Source: Pseudomonadota bacterium (GTDB lineage Bacteria; Chloroflexota; Ktedonobacteria; Ktedonobacterales; JADMIN01). Taken from it: a DNA stretch of 47,821 nucleotides. Of this stretch, positions 47,102-47,821 are shown in pieces (position 1 is the first letter of the stretch; the number at the start of each line of letters is the position of its first letter). Made by a program: the position numbers and the translations under genes. The DNA is taken from positions 1 through 47,821 of the forward strand of contig JAJPIU010000070.1 of NCBI GenBank assembly GCA_021324535.1. Reading direction: 5' to 3'. The notes beneath the pieces were generated by a model that was not told where the DNA came from, searched no databases, and saw nothing but the letters and a program-made list of their open reading frames with translations.

Positions 47102-47821
47102 ATGGGCGTGATGGATCAAGGTCTCAAGCGGTTGATTCAGTTGCGCCCACTGGACTGGCTGATATTTGCGCTCCCAGGCGCACAGATAGAGTACCTGGGA
47201 ACACGGCAGACTGATGTCGCGACCGAGCCGCCGCGTATCCTCGATACCCATATGGAGGCGCGCTATAACGGCCAACCATGTCTGGTGAATATCGAGGCGG
47301 AGGCGTATCCATCCGCCGAGATTGGGCGGCGATTTTATGAGTACGCCGCCCGCGCCAGTGTATTGTTTAAGTTGGATGTCATCTCTATCGTGTTCTGGTT
47401 GCAGCGAGATGGCCAGGTTCCCACTTCGCCCTATCGAGTAAGCATCGGCGATCTCCCGCTGTACGATCAGCACTACGTTGGGATCGAAGTCTACAACCTG
47501 CGCGCGGAAGATTTGCTGAAGCTAGGCCAGGGAGGCGCCGTCGGGTTGTTGCCATTGATTGCGTTCACCCAGGGTGGCCAATCATTGGATACGCTTGAAG
47601 AGGCTGGCCATATCGCCCAGGCGCAAACTGATGAAAAAGAGGGAGCTTCGCTTACCACGCTCTTAGGCATTCTGGCGTCGCGAGTGATTGGCCAGGATGG
47701 AGCAAGAGCATTGCTCAGGAGGTTGCATATGTCGCAAGAGCTGTTAGAGTCATCGCCGCTTTACCAGGAGTGGGCACAGGCGTGGCTCGAACAAGGAATT
47801 GAGGCTGGCAGAAAGCAGGGC
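47102..47821 (+). CDS. Rpn/YhgA-like PD-(D/E)XK nuclease-family protein, 5' part
   Basis: The frame is open from ATG 47102 to the window end (240 codons) and is incomplete at the 3' end. It begins MGVMDQGLKRLIQLRPLDW and contains DTHMEARYNGQPCLVNIEAE and EIGRRFYEYAARASVLFK. This matches the PD-(D/E)XK fold of Rpn/YhgA-like recombination-promoting nucleases, also described as putative transposases. The core reads IEAE where a Lys or Gln usually follows. The C-terminal part ends EQGIEAGRKQG, the helical EGxxxG-type tail typical of this family. It is probably a single gene with its own promoter. It is placed here as a possible mobile or dispersed accessory gene. Confidence 0.72.
   Translation, partial: MGVMDQGLKRLIQLRPLDWLIFALPGAQIEYLGTRQTDVATEPPRILDTHMEARYNGQPCLVNIEAEAYPSAEIGRRFYEYAARASVLFKLDVISIVFWLQRDGQVPTSPYRVSIGDLPLYDQHYVGIEVYNLRAEDLLKLGQGGAVGLLPLIAFTQGGQSLDTLEEAGHIAQAQTDEKEGASLTTLLGILASRVIGQDGARALLRRLHMSQELLESSPLYQEWAQAWLEQGIEAGRKQG

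Overview
The window is a high-GC bacterial chromosome segment that looks like Chloroflexota, most probably class Ktedonobacteria. This is an inference from three things: the gene order rpoB-rpoC-rpsL-rpsG-fusA-tuf, the S12 and beta-prime types, and accessory families (paired DUF929 thiol proteins with VKOR, an ECF sigma factor with a cysteine-rich tail, Rpn/YhgA-like proteins). No rRNA, tRNA or CRISPR array was recognised.

Positions 1-12.7 kb hold the transcription/translation operon on the minus strand: rpoB, rpoC, rpsL, rpsG, fusA and the first codons of tuf. Its best promoter (TTGACA, 17-base spacer, TAAAAT at 12711-12739) lies about 1.1 kb upstream of rpoB, inside a nested dyad. RpoB has Asn at the E. 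coli His526 position, and S12 has Arg at the E. coli Lys88 position. In other bacteria these changes are known from rifampicin and streptomycin resistance. rpsL starts with TTG.

Positions 13-19 kb are about the envelope and redox. They hold a BON-domain protein, then a minus-strand cluster of CtaG (cytochrome oxidase copper assembly), two tandem DUF929 CPYC thiol proteins and a VKOR-type reoxidant, which together suggest an extracytoplasmic disulfide relay. Positions 19-22.5 kb hold a receiver-like scaffold protein and HutI.

Positions 22.6-32.4 kb are an accessory region. It contains a relatively AT-rich Type IIG-like methylase/restriction gene, a YVTN beta-propeller lipoprotein, a TIM-barrel isomerase, a GT87-like mannosyltransferase and a TPR membrane protein. 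Between these are remnants of three toxin-antitoxin loci. Every toxin-antitoxin gene here is damaged, and three of the five carry an exact tandem duplication of 10, 11 or 14 bp that shifts the frame. This is the most unusual pattern in the window.

Positions 32.4-38.5 kb hold housekeeping and sugar genes on the minus strand: rluB, a GNAT acetyltransferase, galK, galT, an S41 protease lacking the usual catalytic lysine, and nth. An 11-bp tandem array lies just upstream of nth. Positions 39.6-47.8 kb are plus strand: two small unknown genes ending at a clear terminator, a GntR-regulated ABC transporter operon with its own promoter/operator and two further membrane genes (one ICMT-like), an ECF sigma factor with two C-terminal zinc-ribbon-like cysteine clusters, an MFS exporter, and an Rpn/YhgA-like gene cut by the window edge. 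A pair of about 45-bp palindromic repeats occurs at 36.2 and 45.6 kb.
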